Positions 1 to 9,516 of a stretch of DNA of 64,000 nucleotides are shown here, piece by piece (position 1 is the first letter of the stretch; each line of letters opens with the position of its first letter). The DNA is taken from positions 2,108,001 through 2,172,000 of the forward strand of contig NZ_JAIVKM010000001.1 of NCBI RefSeq assembly GCF_020523985.1, written 5' to 3'. Source of the stretch: Mangrovibacter yixingensis. Its GTDB lineage: Bacteria > Pseudomonadota > Gammaproteobacteria > Enterobacterales > Enterobacteriaceae. Under the pieces are notes generated by a model that made no database searches, had not been told where the DNA came from, and saw only the letters and a list, made by a program, of their open reading frames with translations. The translations under genes were made by a program, and so were the position numbers.

Positions 1-11
1 GATTTTTTCAT

Positions 12-39
12 ACTTCACAACTCACACTTCATAACTCAC
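12..39. repeat. 14-bp tandem direct repeat
   Basis: Two adjacent 14-bp units, ACTTCACAACTCAC (12-25) and ACTTCATAACTCAC (26-39), differ at one base. They sit at the window edge where the pocR promoter would be expected. AraC-family regulators bind direct repeats, so an operator is conceivable, but the 14-bp period is not the usual two-turn spacing. Confidence 0.45.
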
Positions 40-663
40 AGTGCTAATGTGCCAGTTTTCTCATTTTCTGCACTTTACTTATTCCTCAGAGCCTGGCCAT
101 GCAGAGGTGTAACGTACCAATTCTCAAGGATAAACAGCATTGGTTTACCCGCCTGCAACCTGGAAACACAACTGGCTGCATGAATCACTGAGTTGCACCA
201 GCAGCCCTTTGTTAAGTGACATATCGGGAAGGACCACAGGCTTTGCGGTTGAACTAAGCGACGACACCTGCCAGTAAATCTTTGCCAGCCCGCTTCCCGC
301 GGTACAACACCAGCAGGATGATGCAAGCCAGCAACGAGGGTATGAAACATATGCCATGAGGCAATAGCCAGAAAACCGCAGACTGCAACCAGCCCACAAC
401 AGTTGGTAATGTGCACTTCAACCGCTCGATATATGACTGGTTATAAAGGCGTATTTTCCCGCCTGCACATTCAACCAATGCCCAATTTAAAGTTACATTA
501 AAGTTAAATAAAATTAACCGTAATGTTTCATTGACCACGCGGTTTTATCCATTCTGCTCATTGCATACAAAAAATGCTCTGCAAGAGTAGTACCATTCTC
601 AAAAGACATACTCCCTTCCAGCCATTGCCACCGTTGATAATACCAGTAACACCCAGGCTCAGA

Positions 664-679
664 GTGACCTGTATGTCAC
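664..679. promoter_or_regulatory. CRP-like palindrome (weak)
   Basis: GTGA (664-667) and TCAC (676-679) form an inverted pair separated by 8 bases. The usual CRP site has the TGTGA and TCACA half-sites 6 bases apart, so this is the less favoured spacing. The pdu/pocR control region of Salmonella is known to respond to CRP. Assignment is tentative. Confidence 0.2.
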
Positions 680-839
680 AAAATAACGGTGACCTGGTTT
701 CATACTAAAAATTAATCTTTTCAAAGTTAATACCATACGATTAAACCTTATCGGGCCCACCAATCAGTTCAATCACGTGATTAACAAAATACAAGGGTAT
801 TAAAAAAGAATATTAATACTTTTGTTTTAGGCACTAAAG

Positions 840-895
840 TTCTCCCAGGTTGGGGCTTATTTAAACATAACAGGCCACCAGGTTCCCTGGGAGAA
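840..895. repeat. 10-bp perfect inverted repeat
   Basis: TTCTCCCAGG (840-849) and CCTGGGAGAA (886-895) are perfect inverted copies separated by 36 bases. On the plus strand an A-run follows; on the minus strand (the pduF direction) no T-run follows the stem, so it is not a standard intrinsic terminator. It could be a processing stem or a looped operator. Confidence 0.4.
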
Positions 896-968
896 AAAAA
901 CTCAATTACATGAAAACGGATCACAAAATATTTTATAATTTTCACCTGTTTCGTTTTTTGCGAGCCGG

Positions 969-1781
969 TTAGACAGTTTTCTTTTCATCAGTTTTACAGG
1001 TATTGCAGGGTAGGTTCTTTCCTATAAGGTAGCTATAGCAAGCGGCGCCAAGGCAGGCACCAATCACTGGCGCAATAATAGGAACAATGAAGTAAGGAAT
1101 ATCACGGCCGCCCGTCATGGCCATTTTTCCCCATCCGGCGAAGAAGGTGAAAATTTTGGGGCCAAAATCACGGGCTGGGTTCATCGCAAAACCGGTCAGG
1201 GGGCCCATTGCAGCACCAATTACGGCAACCAGAATACCAATGAGCAGCGGCCCAAGAGCCCCACGCGGCACACCGTTACCGTCATCGGTCAGCGCCATAA
1301 TCAAGCACATCAAAATAGAAGTGATAACAATTTCTACCAACGCAGCCTGCCAAACACTAATATCCGCGGCCGGATAGGTACTAAAGATACTGGCAAGTTG
1401 CAGGCTTTCCTTGCTACCACGCACCATTTGGTGGCCCGCTTCATAATCTAAGAACATATTGTGGTAAAGAAAATACGCCAGTGCCGCCCCACAAAATGCC
1501 CCGGCAATCTGGGCAATGCTGTACGGCAACACTTTTCTGCCGGGGAAACAGGCGAACAACCAAAGGGCGACGGTAATCGCGGGGTTCAGGTGAGCCCCTG
1601 AAATCCCGGCAGTGAGGTAAACCGCCAGGGAGATGCCAAGCCCCCACACCACACAAATTTCCCACAAGCCAAAGCTTGCGCCAGCAACCTTTGCCGCACA
1701 AAGACAACCTGCGCCAAAGAATAAGAACAACCCCGTTCCCAGAAATTCAGCAATACACTGTACCTTTAGTGAATCATTCAT
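969..1781 (-). CDS. pduF: Propanediol diffusion facilitator PduF
   Basis: A 270-residue inner-membrane protein of the major intrinsic protein (GlpF/aquaglyceroporin) family, predicted to let 1,2-propanediol enter the cell. Both family signatures are present: SGAHLNPAITVALW in the first half and TGFAMNPARDFGP in the second, each giving a pore-lining NPA motif. Hydrophobic segments fit the usual six-helix topology. The C-terminus carries a CxxC (NLPCNTCKTDEK). The start at 1781 has the SD AGGTGA. The gene is divergent from pduA across a 613-base spacer, the Salmonella arrangement. In Salmonella PocR activates both sides. Confidence 0.95.
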   Translation of the reverse strand: MNDSLKVQCIAEFLGTGLFLFFGAGCLCAAKVAGASFGLWEICVVWGLGISLAVYLTAGISGAHLNPAITVALWLFACFPGRKVLPYSIAQIAGAFCGAALAYFLYHNMFLDYEAGHQMVRGSKESLQLASIFSTYPAADISVWQAALVEIVITSILMCLIMALTDDGNGVPRGALGPLLIGILVAVIGAAMGPLTGFAMNPARDFGPKIFTFFAGWGKMAMTGGRDIPYFIVPIIAPVIGACLGAACYSYLIGKNLPCNTCKTDEKKTV

Positions 1782-2394
1782 AATGTCACCTATTTTTTAC
1801 CGGATGTTTCACCAGCGCATAAGTACGCCAGGCAGGGTAACTCGCTATACAGCTTTTCACTGCGACACCAGGTGCCATGCAAAATAGCAAGAGACAACGC
1901 GTTGAACTATAGAAATCCCAGGCTGGAAAGTGTTGGCTATCTGCGATACAGGTAAATACAAAAATTAGCCCACTCATAACAATTTTTTGCTCATACTTTT
2001 TTAGTTAAACCAGTTCTGGCCTGATGTATACCGTTAGTTTGCAAGTTGAACTCACAACATTATATTGCGAATAAAATATAATTTATTTGCAGCCTTCATC
2101 CCATTTATCACCCATATCAAAAAGCAGCCATTTTTTGCAGAAAAACATTTTTGCGAGAAGAATCGCAAATATAAAAAAAACAGAAAACAAATTGTAAATC
2201 TGCAACATTGAAAACGAATAAATACCATTAGCGAACAACACAAATAAACATAAAAATCATGTAGATAAGATATTTTATAGCAATTTTTTATTATTGCCAT
2301 GTTAATAATTTTCATAATTAACAGCTAACACAACCATTATTTTCAGTCGCTTATTTGTATAGTCAAAAAATTAAAAAGGTTTGCCGAGGTTTAT
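1782..2394. promoter_or_regulatory. Divergent pduF-pduA control region
   Basis: This is a 613-base AT-rich spacer between the divergent pduF and pduA genes. In Salmonella the equivalent spacer holds the PocR-activated pdu promoters. No ORF here looks real. AT-rich runs dominate. I could not identify a PocR site by eye. Confidence 0.6.
2335..2363 (+). promoter_or_regulatory. Candidate pdu operon promoter
   Basis: TATAGT at 2358-2363 makes a good -10 hexamer, about 30 bases before the pduA start at 2395. The matching -35 position (ATTATT) is poor, as expected for a promoter that depends on an activator such as PocR. The pduA SD is GAGG at 2386-2389. Confidence 0.3.
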
Positions 2395-2682
2395 ATGCAA
2401 CAAGAAGCGCTAGGAATGGTTGAAACAAAAGGATTAACCGCCGCCATAGAAGCTGCTGACGCCATGGTTAAATCCGCAAACGTTGAATTAATTGGCTACG
2501 AGAAAATTGGTTCCGGTTTGGTCACCGTCATGGTACGTGGCGATGTTGGTGCCGTAACCGCAGCAACCGATGCCGGTGCAGCAGCTGCCGCAGCGGTGGG
2601 CGAAGTGAAATCTGTTCATGTCATTCCCCGCCCTCATTCGGAAGTCGAGAAATTCCTACCCAGCAAGGGAGTTAGCCAATGA
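2395..2682 (+). CDS. pduA: Microcompartment shell protein PduA (BMC-H)
   Basis: A 95-residue single-BMC-domain shell protein that forms hexagonal tiles of the Pdu microcompartment. The edge lysine (K26, in MVKSAN) and the pore loop KIGSG (residues 37-41) are intact. In Salmonella this pore admits propanediol and retains propionaldehyde. It is the first gene of the operon. Its TGA stop overlaps the pduB ATG. Its paralogue pduJ lies at 8619. Confidence 0.97.
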   Translation: MQQEALGMVETKGLTAAIEAADAMVKSANVELIGYEKIGSGLVTVMVRGDVGAVTAATDAGAAAAAAVGEVKSVHVIPRPHSEVEKFLPSKGVSQ

Positions 2683-3491
2683 GTACCAATGAACTGGTGG
2701 AACAAATCATGGCGCAGGTGATTGCCAAAGTTAACCACGCTACATCGCCGGCATCTCCCCCTGAATCACAAGAACCGAGAGGAAAGGCTATGGCCGAAAA
2801 GACCTGTAGTTTAACCGAATTCGTCGGTACGGCCCCCGGTGACACCGTTGGCCTGGTTATCGCAAATGTTGACAGCGCATTGCTGGAAGCAATGAAGCTT
2901 GAAAAGCGTTATCGCTCAATCGGCATTCTGGGTGCTCGTACCGGTGCCGGGCCACATATTATGGCTGCAGACGAAGCAGTAAAAGCGACTAACACCGAGA
3001 TTGTCAGCATTGAACTGCCGCGTGATACCAAAGGCGGTGCGGGTCATGGCTCACTGATTATTCTTGGGGCGAATGATGTCTCTGACGTGAAACGCGCCAT
3101 CGAAGTTGCCCTGAAAGAGCTGGAACGGACATTTGGCGATGTGTATGCCAATGAAGCCGGTCATATCGAATTGCAGTACACCGCCCGTGCCAGCTACGCG
3201 CTGGAAAAAGCATTTGGCGCACCGGTTGGCAAATCTTGCGGTGTCATTGTAGGTGCCCCTGCCTCCATTGGTGTCCTGATGGCTGATACCGCGTTGAAAT
3301 CTGCCAACGTTGATGTGGTTGCCTACAGCTCCCCGGCCCATGGAACAAGTTTCAGTAACGAAGCCATTCTGGTGATATCCGGTGATTCCGGCGCAGTACG
3401 CCAGGCCGTTATCTCTGCCCGGGAAATCGGCAAAACTGTTCTGGGTACGATGGGTGATACGCCCAAAAATGACTTCCCCTCATATATTTGA
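2679..3491 (+). CDS. pduB: Microcompartment shell protein PduB (BMC-T), with internal PduB' start
   Basis: A 270-residue tandem-BMC shell protein that forms trimers. In Salmonella one gene gives two products, PduB and the shorter PduB'. The same is likely here: Met38 (ATG at 2790) is preceded by AGAGGAAAGG and starts [11 protein letters not shown]. Residues 1-37 carry an amphipathic helix ([15 protein letters not shown]); in Salmonella this N-terminal part links the shell to the enzyme core. The start overlaps the end of pduA by four bases. Confidence 0.96.
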   Translation: MSTNELVEQIMAQVIAKVNHATSPASPPESQEPRGKAMAEKTCSLTEFVGTAPGDTVGLVIANVDSALLEAMKLEKRYRSIGILGARTGAGPHIMAADEAVKATNTEIVSIELPRDTKGGAGHGSLIILGANDVSDVKRAIEVALKELERTFGDVYANEAGHIELQYTARASYALEKAFGAPVGKSCGVIVGAPASIGVLMADTALKSANVDVVAYSSPAHGTSFSNEAILVISGDSGAVRQAVISAREIGKTVLGTMGDTPKNDFPSYI

Positions 3492-3508
3492 TATCAGGTG
3501 AGGCACTC

Positions 3509-5173
3509 ATGAAATCAAAACGCTTTGAAGCGCTGGCGAAACGCCCTGTAAACCAGGACGGCTTTGTAAAAGAATGGATCGAGGAAGGCTTTATTGCTAT
3601 GGAAAGCCCGAATGATCCCAAACCCTCTATTACCATTCAAAACGGCGTTGTCACCGAACTGGATGGCAAACCGCAGGCTGAGTTTGATCTGATTGATCAC
3701 TTTATTGCCCGTTACGGTATTAACCTTGACCGTGCAAAAGAAGTCATGGCAATGGATTCCGTCAAGCTGGCCAACATGCTGTGTGACCCGAACATTAAAC
3801 GCAGCGAGATTGTTCCCCTCACCACCGCCATGACTCCGGCAAAAATTGTTGATGTGATGTCGCAAATGAATGTGGTGGAAATGATGATGGCGATGCAGAA
3901 AATGCGCGCCAGACGCACCCCTTCTCAACAAGCGCATGTCACTAACGTAAAAGACAACCCGGTACAAATTGCTGCCGATGCCGCTGAAGGTGCCTACCGC
4001 GGGTTTGATGAACAAGAAACCACTGTCGCTGTCGCCCGCTATGCGCCTTTTAACGCGATTGCGTTACTGGTGGGTTCACAGGTTGGGCGGCCTGGGGTGC
4101 TAACCCAGTGTTCACTGGAAGAAGCCACCGAACTGAAATTGGGTATGCTGGGCCACACCTGCTATGCCGAAACTATTTCAGTTTACGGCACCGAACCTGT
4201 CTTCACCGATGGCGATGACACCCCCTGGTCGAAAGGCTTTCTGGCCTCTTCCTATGCTTCCCGTGGGTTGAAAATGCGTTTTACATCGGGCTCTGGCTCG
4301 GAAGTGCAAATGGGTTATGCGCAGGGTAAATCCATGCTGTATCTCGAAGCACGCTGTATTTACATCACCAAGGCGGCAGGGGTTCAAGGGCTGCAAAACG
4401 GCTCAGTTAGCTGCATTGGTGTACCTTCTGCAGTGCCGTCAGGTATTCGTGCTGTGCTGGCCGAAAACTTAATTTGTTCAGCACTGGATCTTGAATGCGC
4501 CTCCAGTAACGACCAGACCTTTACTCACTCAGACATGCGCAGAACCGCACGCCTCCTGATGCAGTTCCTGCCGGGTACCGACTTTATCTCTTCCGGTTAT
4601 TCCGCTGTGCCGAACTACGACAACATGTTTGCCGGTTCCAATGAAGATGCCGAGGATTTCGACGATTACAACGTCATTCAAAGGGACTTGAAAGTTGATG
4701 GCGGGTTACGCCCGGTACGTGAAGAAGATGTGGTTGCGGTACGAAATAAAGCAGCTCGTGCATTACAGGCTGTATTTGCTGGTATGGGCCTGCCCCCCAT
4801 TACTGATGATGAAGTGGAGGCAGCCACTTACGCTCACGGCTCCAAAGATATGCCTGAGCGCAACATTGTCGAAGATATCAAATTCGCCCAGGAAATCATT
4901 AATAAAAACCGCAATGGTCTGGAAGTGGTTAAGGCGCTGGCACAAGGGGGCTTCCCCGATGTCGCCCAGGACATGCTGAATATGCAGAAAGCCAAGCTCA
5001 CCGGCGATTACCTGCATACCTCCGCCATTATTGTTGGCGACGGCCAGGTGTTGTCTGCGGTTAACGATGTTAATGATTACGCTGGCCCGGCAACAGGCTA
5101 CCGGTTGGAAGGCGCTCGTTGGGATGAAATCAAAAATATCCCGAATGCGCTTGATCCCAATACGCTGGGTTAA
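3509..5173 (+). CDS. pduC: Propanediol dehydratase large (alpha) subunit PduC
   Basis: The large subunit of the adenosylcobalamin-dependent diol dehydratase, which converts 1,2-propanediol to propionaldehyde in the microcompartment lumen. The 554 residues equal the Salmonella length and the sequence is recognisable throughout (start [16 protein letters not shown], interior [19 protein letters not shown]). I chose ATG 3509 over the in-frame start at 3488: it has the SD GGTGAGG at 3497-3503 and matches the family N-terminus. It forms a complex with PduD and PduE, encoded next. Confidence 0.97.
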   Translation: MKSKRFEALAKRPVNQDGFVKEWIEEGFIAMESPNDPKPSITIQNGVVTELDGKPQAEFDLIDHFIARYGINLDRAKEVMAMDSVKLANMLCDPNIKRSEIVPLTTAMTPAKIVDVMSQMNVVEMMMAMQKMRARRTPSQQAHVTNVKDNPVQIAADAAEGAYRGFDEQETTVAVARYAPFNAIALLVGSQVGRPGVLTQCSLEEATELKLGMLGHTCYAETISVYGTEPVFTDGDDTPWSKGFLASSYASRGLKMRFTSGSGSEVQMGYAQGKSMLYLEARCIYITKAAGVQGLQNGSVSCIGVPSAVPSGIRAVLAENLICSALDLECASSNDQTFTHSDMRRTARLLMQFLPGTDFISSGYSAVPNYDNMFAGSNEDAEDFDDYNVIQRDLKVDGGLRPVREEDVVAVRNKAARALQAVFAGMGLPPITDDEVEAATYAHGSKDMPERNIVEDIKFAQEIINKNRNGLEVVKALAQGGFPDVAQDMLNMQKAKLTGDYLHTSAIIVGDGQVLSAVNDVNDYAGPATGYRLEGARWDEIKNIPNALDPNTLG

Positions 5174-5183
5174 GGGGAAAAAC

Positions 5184-5864
5184 ATGGAAATCAATGAGCA
5201 ACTACTGCGGCAAATAATTGAAGATGTGTTGAAAGAAATGGGGGCCACAGATACCCAGGCATCTTTTACTCAACCTGCGGCTTCTTCCCCCAGCGTGTCA
5301 ACCGCCCCTTCACAACCTCAGGGTTCATTCCTGACAGAAACCGGTGAGGCACGGCCTGGCACAGCAAAAGATGAAGTGGTAATTGCAGTTGGCCCGGCGT
5401 TTGGGTTGTCGCAAACCGTGAACATAGTGGGGCTCCCGCACAAAAGTATTCTGCGCGAAGTCATTGCTGGTATTGAAGAAGAAGGCATCAAAGCCCGTGT
5501 TATCCGCTGCTTTAAATCTTCTGATGTGGCATTTGTGGCAGTCGAAGGTAACCGGCTTAGTGGTTCTGGTATCTCTGTGGGTATTCAGTCTAAAGGTACA
5601 ACGGTAATTCACCAGCGTGGTTTACCGCCTTTGTCTAACCTGGAATTGTTCCCCCAGGCACCACTGTTAACGCTGGAAACTTATCGGCAAATAGGCAAAA
5701 ACGCAGCGCGCTATGCGCGTAATGAATCACCGCAACCAGTGCCAACCCTCAATGACCAGATGGCGCGGCCCAAATACCAGGCGAAATCCGCCATTCTGCA
5801 CATTAAAGAAACCAAATACGTAGTGAATGGCAAAAATGCCCAGGAACTGCGTGTGAGTTTATGA
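5184..5864 (+). CDS. pduD: Propanediol dehydratase medium (beta) subunit PduD
   Basis: The medium subunit (226 residues) of the B12-dependent diol dehydratase. The N-terminus [20 protein letters not shown] is an amphipathic helix; in PduD homologues this segment directs the enzyme into the microcompartment. A low-complexity Ser/Pro/Ala linker (about 26-55) joins it to the catalytic core, which begins near [17 protein letters not shown] 5184 follows AAGGGG. The stop overlaps an ATG at 5861 that is in frame with pduE but is not its likely start. Confidence 0.96.
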   Translation: MEINEQLLRQIIEDVLKEMGATDTQASFTQPAASSPSVSTAPSQPQGSFLTETGEARPGTAKDEVVIAVGPAFGLSQTVNIVGLPHKSILREVIAGIEEEGIKARVIRCFKSSDVAFVAVEGNRLSGSGISVGIQSKGTTVIHQRGLPPLSNLELFPQAPLLTLETYRQIGKNAARYARNESPQPVPTLNDQMARPKYQAKSAILHIKETKYVVNGKNAQELRVSL

Positions 5865-5875
5865 GGGAGAACAGG

Positions 5876-6406
5876 ATGAACGCTGAAGCAATTGAAACCA
5901 TGGTTCGGGATGTGCTTAGCCGTATGAATAACCTGGCTGAACATGCTCCGGGCACGTCTGCGCCGCCTGCAGCCAGCACTGGCGCCCAAAACCAGGCACG
6001 CGTTAGTGATTACCCGCTGGCAAATAAACACCCGGAATGGGTGAAGACATCCACCAATAAAACCCTGGATGACATTACGTTACAAAGTGTGCAAGCCGGG
6101 CAAATTACCGCCCAGGATATGCGTATTACACCGGAAACGCTGCGTATTCAGGCAGCCATTGCACGTGATGCCGGGCGAGACCGGCTGGCAATGAACTTTG
6201 AGCGTGCCGCTGAACTCACGGCCGTACCGGATGACCGTATCCTGGAGATTTACAACGCTCTGCGCCCTTACCGGTCTACCAAAGAAGAGCTGATAGCCAT
6301 TGCCGACGACCTGGACAACAGCTACCACGCAAAAACCTGTGCTGCATTTGTGCGGGAAGCGGCAGAGCTTTATGTGCAACGCCGCAAACTCAAAGGTGAT
6401 GACTGA
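5876..6406 (+). CDS. pduE: Propanediol dehydratase small (gamma) subunit PduE
   Basis: The small subunit (176 residues) of diol dehydratase. It starts MNAEAIETMVRDVLSRMNN, an amphipathic helix resembling the targeting helices of PduD and PduP. A Pro/Ala-rich linker follows, then the conserved core (SDYPLANKHPEWVKT). ATG 5876 is preferred to the in-frame ATG 5861, which overlaps the pduD stop: the SD AGGGAG (5863-5868) is correctly spaced for 5876 and the family starts at this Met. Confidence 0.95.
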   Translation: MNAEAIETMVRDVLSRMNNLAEHAPGTSAPPAASTGAQNQARVSDYPLANKHPEWVKTSTNKTLDDITLQSVQAGQITAQDMRITPETLRIQAAIARDAGRDRLAMNFERAAELTAVPDDRILEIYNALRPYRSTKEELIAIADDLDNSYHAKTCAAFVREAAELYVQRRKLKGDD

Positions 6407-6423
6407 ACAGTCAGAGGATATTT

Positions 6424-8250
6424 ATGCGCTATATCGCAGGTATTGATATTGGCAACGCCTCTACGGAAGTGGCACTGGCATGCCAGCACAGCAGCGGTGA
6501 ACTGCGTGTTGTAGCCAGTGCTCTGGCGGAAACTACAGGAATAAAGGGCACATTGCGCAATGTGTTTGGTGTGCGTGAAGCCCTGGAGCAGGCAAGCCAA
6601 AAAGCCAATATTCCCCTGAGTGATATAGCGTTAATTCGTATTAATGAAGCAACGCCCGTGATTGGCGATGTAGCGATGGAAACGATAACAGAAACCATCA
6701 TTACTGAATCCACCATGATTGGGCACAACCCTAAAACCCCAGGGGGGGCTGGGTTGGGAGTGGGGCTGACTATTACACCTGATGAACTGATGTCACGCCC
6801 GGCAGACCAGGATTACATTCTGGTGGTTTCCGCCGGTTTTGATTTTGCCGATGTAGCGCAAATAGTGAACTCTGCACGGCGGGCAGGCTTCGCCATTACC
6901 GGCGTTATTCTACAACGCGACGACGGTGTTCTGGTGAGTAACCGGTTAGAACACCCACTGCCTATTGTGGACGAAGTGCAATTTATTGAACGCATTCCAT
7001 TAGGGATGCCTGCTGCTGTTGAGGTCGCCCTGCCCGGCCGGGTGATTGAAACATTGTCTAACCCCTACGGTATCGCCACCGTTTTCAGCCTGGATGCCAA
7101 AGAGACACAGAACGTGGTGCCCATGGCGCGAGCATTAATTGGCAACCGCTCCGCGGTCGTGATTAAAACCCCTGAAGGCGACGTAAAAGCACGCACGATC
7201 CCTGCGGGCCACCTTGAATTACAGGCTGGCGGGCGTACAGCCCGGGTTGATGTTGCTGCTGGCGCAGAAGCCATTATGCAGGCAGTTAATTCACTTCCGG
7301 CGCTGGATAACGTTACCGGGGAAGCGGGCTCAAATATTGGTGGCATGCTGGAGCATGTGCGCCAAACCATGGCGGAACTCACCAATAAGCCTGCCAGTGA
7401 GATTGCTATTCAGGATGTGTTGGCTGTTGATACAGCTGTTCCGGTCAGTGTTACAGGTGGGCTGGCTGGCGAATTTGCCCTGGAGCAGGCTGTGGGTATT
7501 GCCTCGATGGTGAAATCGGACCGGTTGCAAATGGCGCGTATTGCCCGGGAAATTGAGCAGACGCTACACGTAGAAGTACAGATTGGCGGTGCGGAAGCCG
7601 AGGCGGCAATTTTAGGTGCGCTGACTACCCCCGGCACAACCCGTCCACTGGCCATTCTTGACCTGGGAGCGGGTTCCACCGATGCCTCAATTATCAATAG
7701 TGACGGCGATATCATCGCCACCCATTTAGCAGGTGCCGGGGATATGGTCACCATGATAATCAACCGCGAACTGGGGCTGGATGACCGTAACCTGGCGGAA
7801 GAAATCAAGAAATACCCGTTGGCGAAAGTTGAAAGCTTATTTCACCTGCGCCATGAAGATGGCAGCGTGCAGTTTTTTCCCTCCGCACTCTCGCCAGAGG
7901 TCTTTGCCCGCTTATGTGTGGTGAAACCTGACGAACTGCTTCCACTTCCCGGTGACCACTCACTGGAAAAAGTGCGCCAGATACGGCGCAGTGCCAAGCA
8001 GCGCGTGTTTGTCACCAATGCATTGCGAGCGCTCGAGCGTGTCAGCCCTGGAGGCAACATTCGTAATATTCCGTTTGTAGTTCTGGTAGGCGGCTCTGCT
8101 CTGGATTTTGAAATTCCGCAACTGATTACCGATGCCCTGGCCCATTTCCGGTTGGTTGCCGGGCGAGGGAATATCCGTGCCTGTGAAGGCCCGCGTAACG
8201 CTGTCGCCACTGGGTTGATTTTATCGGGTAACCCTGGGGGGCATTTATGA
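6424..8250 (+). CDS. pduG: Diol dehydratase reactivase large subunit PduG
   Basis: A 608-residue ATP-dependent chaperone-like factor that, with PduH, removes damaged cobalamin from inactivated diol dehydratase. It has an actin/Hsp70-type nucleotide fold: MRYIAGIDIGNASTEVAL at the N-terminus (phosphate 1) and LDLGAGSTDASII near residue 416 (phosphate 2). A swiveling subdomain lies between them. The SD AGAGGA precedes ATG 6424. The stop overlaps the pduH ATG by four bases, so the two subunits are probably translationally coupled. Confidence 0.96.
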   Translation: MRYIAGIDIGNASTEVALACQHSSGELRVVASALAETTGIKGTLRNVFGVREALEQASQKANIPLSDIALIRINEATPVIGDVAMETITETIITESTMIGHNPKTPGGAGLGVGLTITPDELMSRPADQDYILVVSAGFDFADVAQIVNSARRAGFAITGVILQRDDGVLVSNRLEHPLPIVDEVQFIERIPLGMPAAVEVALPGRVIETLSNPYGIATVFSLDAKETQNVVPMARALIGNRSAVVIKTPEGDVKARTIPAGHLELQAGGRTARVDVAAGAEAIMQAVNSLPALDNVTGEAGSNIGGMLEHVRQTMAELTNKPASEIAIQDVLAVDTAVPVSVTGGLAGEFALEQAVGIASMVKSDRLQMARIAREIEQTLHVEVQIGGAEAEAAILGALTTPGTTRPLAILDLGAGSTDASIINSDGDIIATHLAGAGDMVTMIINRELGLDDRNLAEEIKKYPLAKVESLFHLRHEDGSVQFFPSALSPEVFARLCVVKPDELLPLPGDHSLEKVRQIRRSAKQRVFVTNALRALERVSPGGNIRNIPFVVLVGGSALDFEIPQLITDALAHFRLVAGRGNIRACEGPRNAVATGLILSGNPGGHL

Positions 8251-8588
8251 CTCTGGCAGAAGAGAAACCAGCCATTGTGGTTTTGGGTTCCCATACCACC
8301 GAAACCCACTGGCAGGAAGTGTTGTGGGGGATAGAAGAAGAAGGCATTCCCTGGGTTTGGTACCCCGCACCGGACGAAAACTTACTGGCGGAATTCGCCT
8401 GGCAAGCAGCCAGCCAGTCGCCATTACGGGTTGGTATTGGCTGCGATCCACAGCAACTGCTAGTGCATTACCAGCATCTGGACGCGGCTACCCCGCTGTT
8501 CCGGCTGTTAACCACAGATTCACCAGCCGAGGCCAGGCGTACCGGCCACAATGCTGCCCGGCTGGTTAAAGGGTTGCCGTTTAAGTAA
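8247..8588 (+). CDS. pduH: Diol dehydratase reactivase small subunit PduH
   Basis: The small subunit (113 residues) of the diol dehydratase reactivase. It resembles the beta subunit of the dehydratase, which lets the factor swap subunits with the enzyme to release spent cofactor. The start of the fold is IVVLGSHTTETHWQEVL, followed by WGIEEEGIPW, which parallels [10 protein letters not shown] in PduD. ATG 8247 overlaps the pduG stop. The C-terminus ARRTGHNAARLVKG is typical of the family. Confidence 0.94.
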   Translation: MTLAEEKPAIVVLGSHTTETHWQEVLWGIEEEGIPWVWYPAPDENLLAEFAWQAASQSPLRVGIGCDPQQLLVHYQHLDAATPLFRLLTTDSPAEARRTGHNAARLVKGLPFK

Positions 8589-8618
8589 CCCATTGATTAT
8601 CAACAGGAGAACTGCAGC

Positions 8619-8894
8619 ATGAATAACGCACTGGGTCTGGTAGAAACAAAAGGTCTCGTTGGGGCCATTGAGGCGGCAGATGCCATGGTCAAATCGGCCA
8701 ATGTGCAACTTGTCGGCTATGAAAAAATCGGGTCGGGGCTGGTCACTGTGATGGTTCGCGGTGATGTTGGTGCCGTAAAAGCCGCCGTGGATGCAGGCTC
8801 TGCCGCTGCCAGCGCAGTGGGCGAAGTGAAATCAAGCCATGTTATCCCGCGCCCACATAGTGATGTAGAAGCAATTTTACCCACATCAGCCTGA
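8619..8894 (+). CDS. pduJ: Microcompartment shell protein PduJ (BMC-H)
   Basis: A 91-residue single-BMC-domain shell protein, a close paralogue of PduA. It shares the edge lysine (K25) and the pore loop KIGSG (36-40). In Salmonella PduJ is the most abundant shell protein and can partly replace PduA. The SD CAGGAG precedes ATG 8619. The C-terminus (AILPTSA) is shorter than that of PduA. Confidence 0.96.
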   Translation: MNNALGLVETKGLVGAIEAADAMVKSANVQLVGYEKIGSGLVTVMVRGDVGAVKAAVDAGSAAASAVGEVKSSHVIPRPHSDVEAILPTSA

Positions 8895-8917
8895 TCTGGC
8901 AGGTAAGGGAGAACAAC

Positions 8918-9505
8918 GTGAAAGCATCTTTGGGGTTACTGGAAGTGAGTGGTCTGGCACTGGCAATTAACTGTGCAGATGCCATGGCTAAAGCGGCCAG
9001 TGTTTCACTAGCGGGGCTGGAGAAAGCCCGTGGCGGTGGCTGGACCGTGATTAAATTGCTGGGTGATGTTGCCTCTGTTCAGGCGGCAATTGCTACAGGC
9101 GCGGCACTGGCTCGCCAGCACCAGGGTCTGGTATCCAGCAAAGTAATTGCTCGCCCGGCTGAAGGGTTGGCTGTTTTTCTCCCCACCCCCGGTACCCCTA
9201 AAGCACCTTCACCAACAGGAACGCCACAACCTGGCTTAGCCCCTGTCGCTCCTCTGGCACCCGTTGATGCCGGGAGCGACACAGCCGAACCGGAATCTCC
9301 GGTCGCAGGCAGCGCCCTCACCTTACCAGCTGAACAACCACAACCCGGCACATTCAGCCAGGACGAGCCCCCAGCCGTGAGCGATGGCTCACCTGAACAG
9401 GGAGACTCGCCCCCGGTAACAGCGACCTGCAATTTATGTGCAGACCCGGCTTGCCCGCGGCGCAAAGGTGAACCACATGCACAGTGTATTCATTACTCAA
9501 AATAA
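8918..9505 (+). CDS. pduK: Microcompartment shell protein PduK with extended Cys-rich tail
   Basis: A 195-residue minor shell protein starting with GTG (SD AAGGGAG). Residues 1 to about 85 form a BMC domain (LGLLEVSGLALAINCADAMA). A Pro/Ala/Glu-rich linker of about 80 residues follows. The tail has four cysteines, C171, C174, C179 and C190 (CNLCADPACPRRKGE then QCIHY), a pattern fit to bind Zn or an Fe-S cluster. As I recall Salmonella PduK has about 160 residues and a similar Cys tail, so the linker is longer here. The pore region is also unusual for a BMC-H protein (EKARGGGW instead of EKIGSG). Confidence 0.9.
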   Translation: MKASLGLLEVSGLALAINCADAMAKAASVSLAGLEKARGGGWTVIKLLGDVASVQAAIATGAALARQHQGLVSSKVIARPAEGLAVFLPTPGTPKAPSPTGTPQPGLAPVAPLAPVDAGSDTAEPESPVAGSALTLPAEQPQPGTFSQDEPPAVSDGSPEQGDSPPVTATCNLCADPACPRRKGEPHAQCIHYSK

Positions 9506-9516
9506 GGCATAGCAGG

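Larger units (their letters stand above)
1..968. other. Non-coding region downstream of pduF
   Basis: I see no convincing gene in this stretch. Short open frames exist on the minus strand, but they lack SD sequences and overlap one another in different frames. In Salmonella the AraC-family activator gene pocR follows pduF in the same direction, with its promoters in the spacer between them. This region may be the equivalent spacer, with pocR lying beyond position 1; that is inference. It holds a 14-bp tandem repeat (12-39), a CRP-like palindrome (664-679), a 12-bp palindrome (771-782) and a 10-bp inverted repeat (840-895). Confidence 0.5.

Noticed and set aside
254-538. Minus-strand frame of 94 codons with a hydrophobic C-terminal half
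   Set aside because: It begins with a GTG without an SD, overlaps other equally weak frames, and resembles nothing I know. The region reads better as regulatory spacer.
2052-2315. Minus-strand 87-codon frame in the pduF-pduA spacer
   Set aside because: Composition (Phe, Tyr, Cys, Leu) is what AT-rich DNA gives by chance; no SD.
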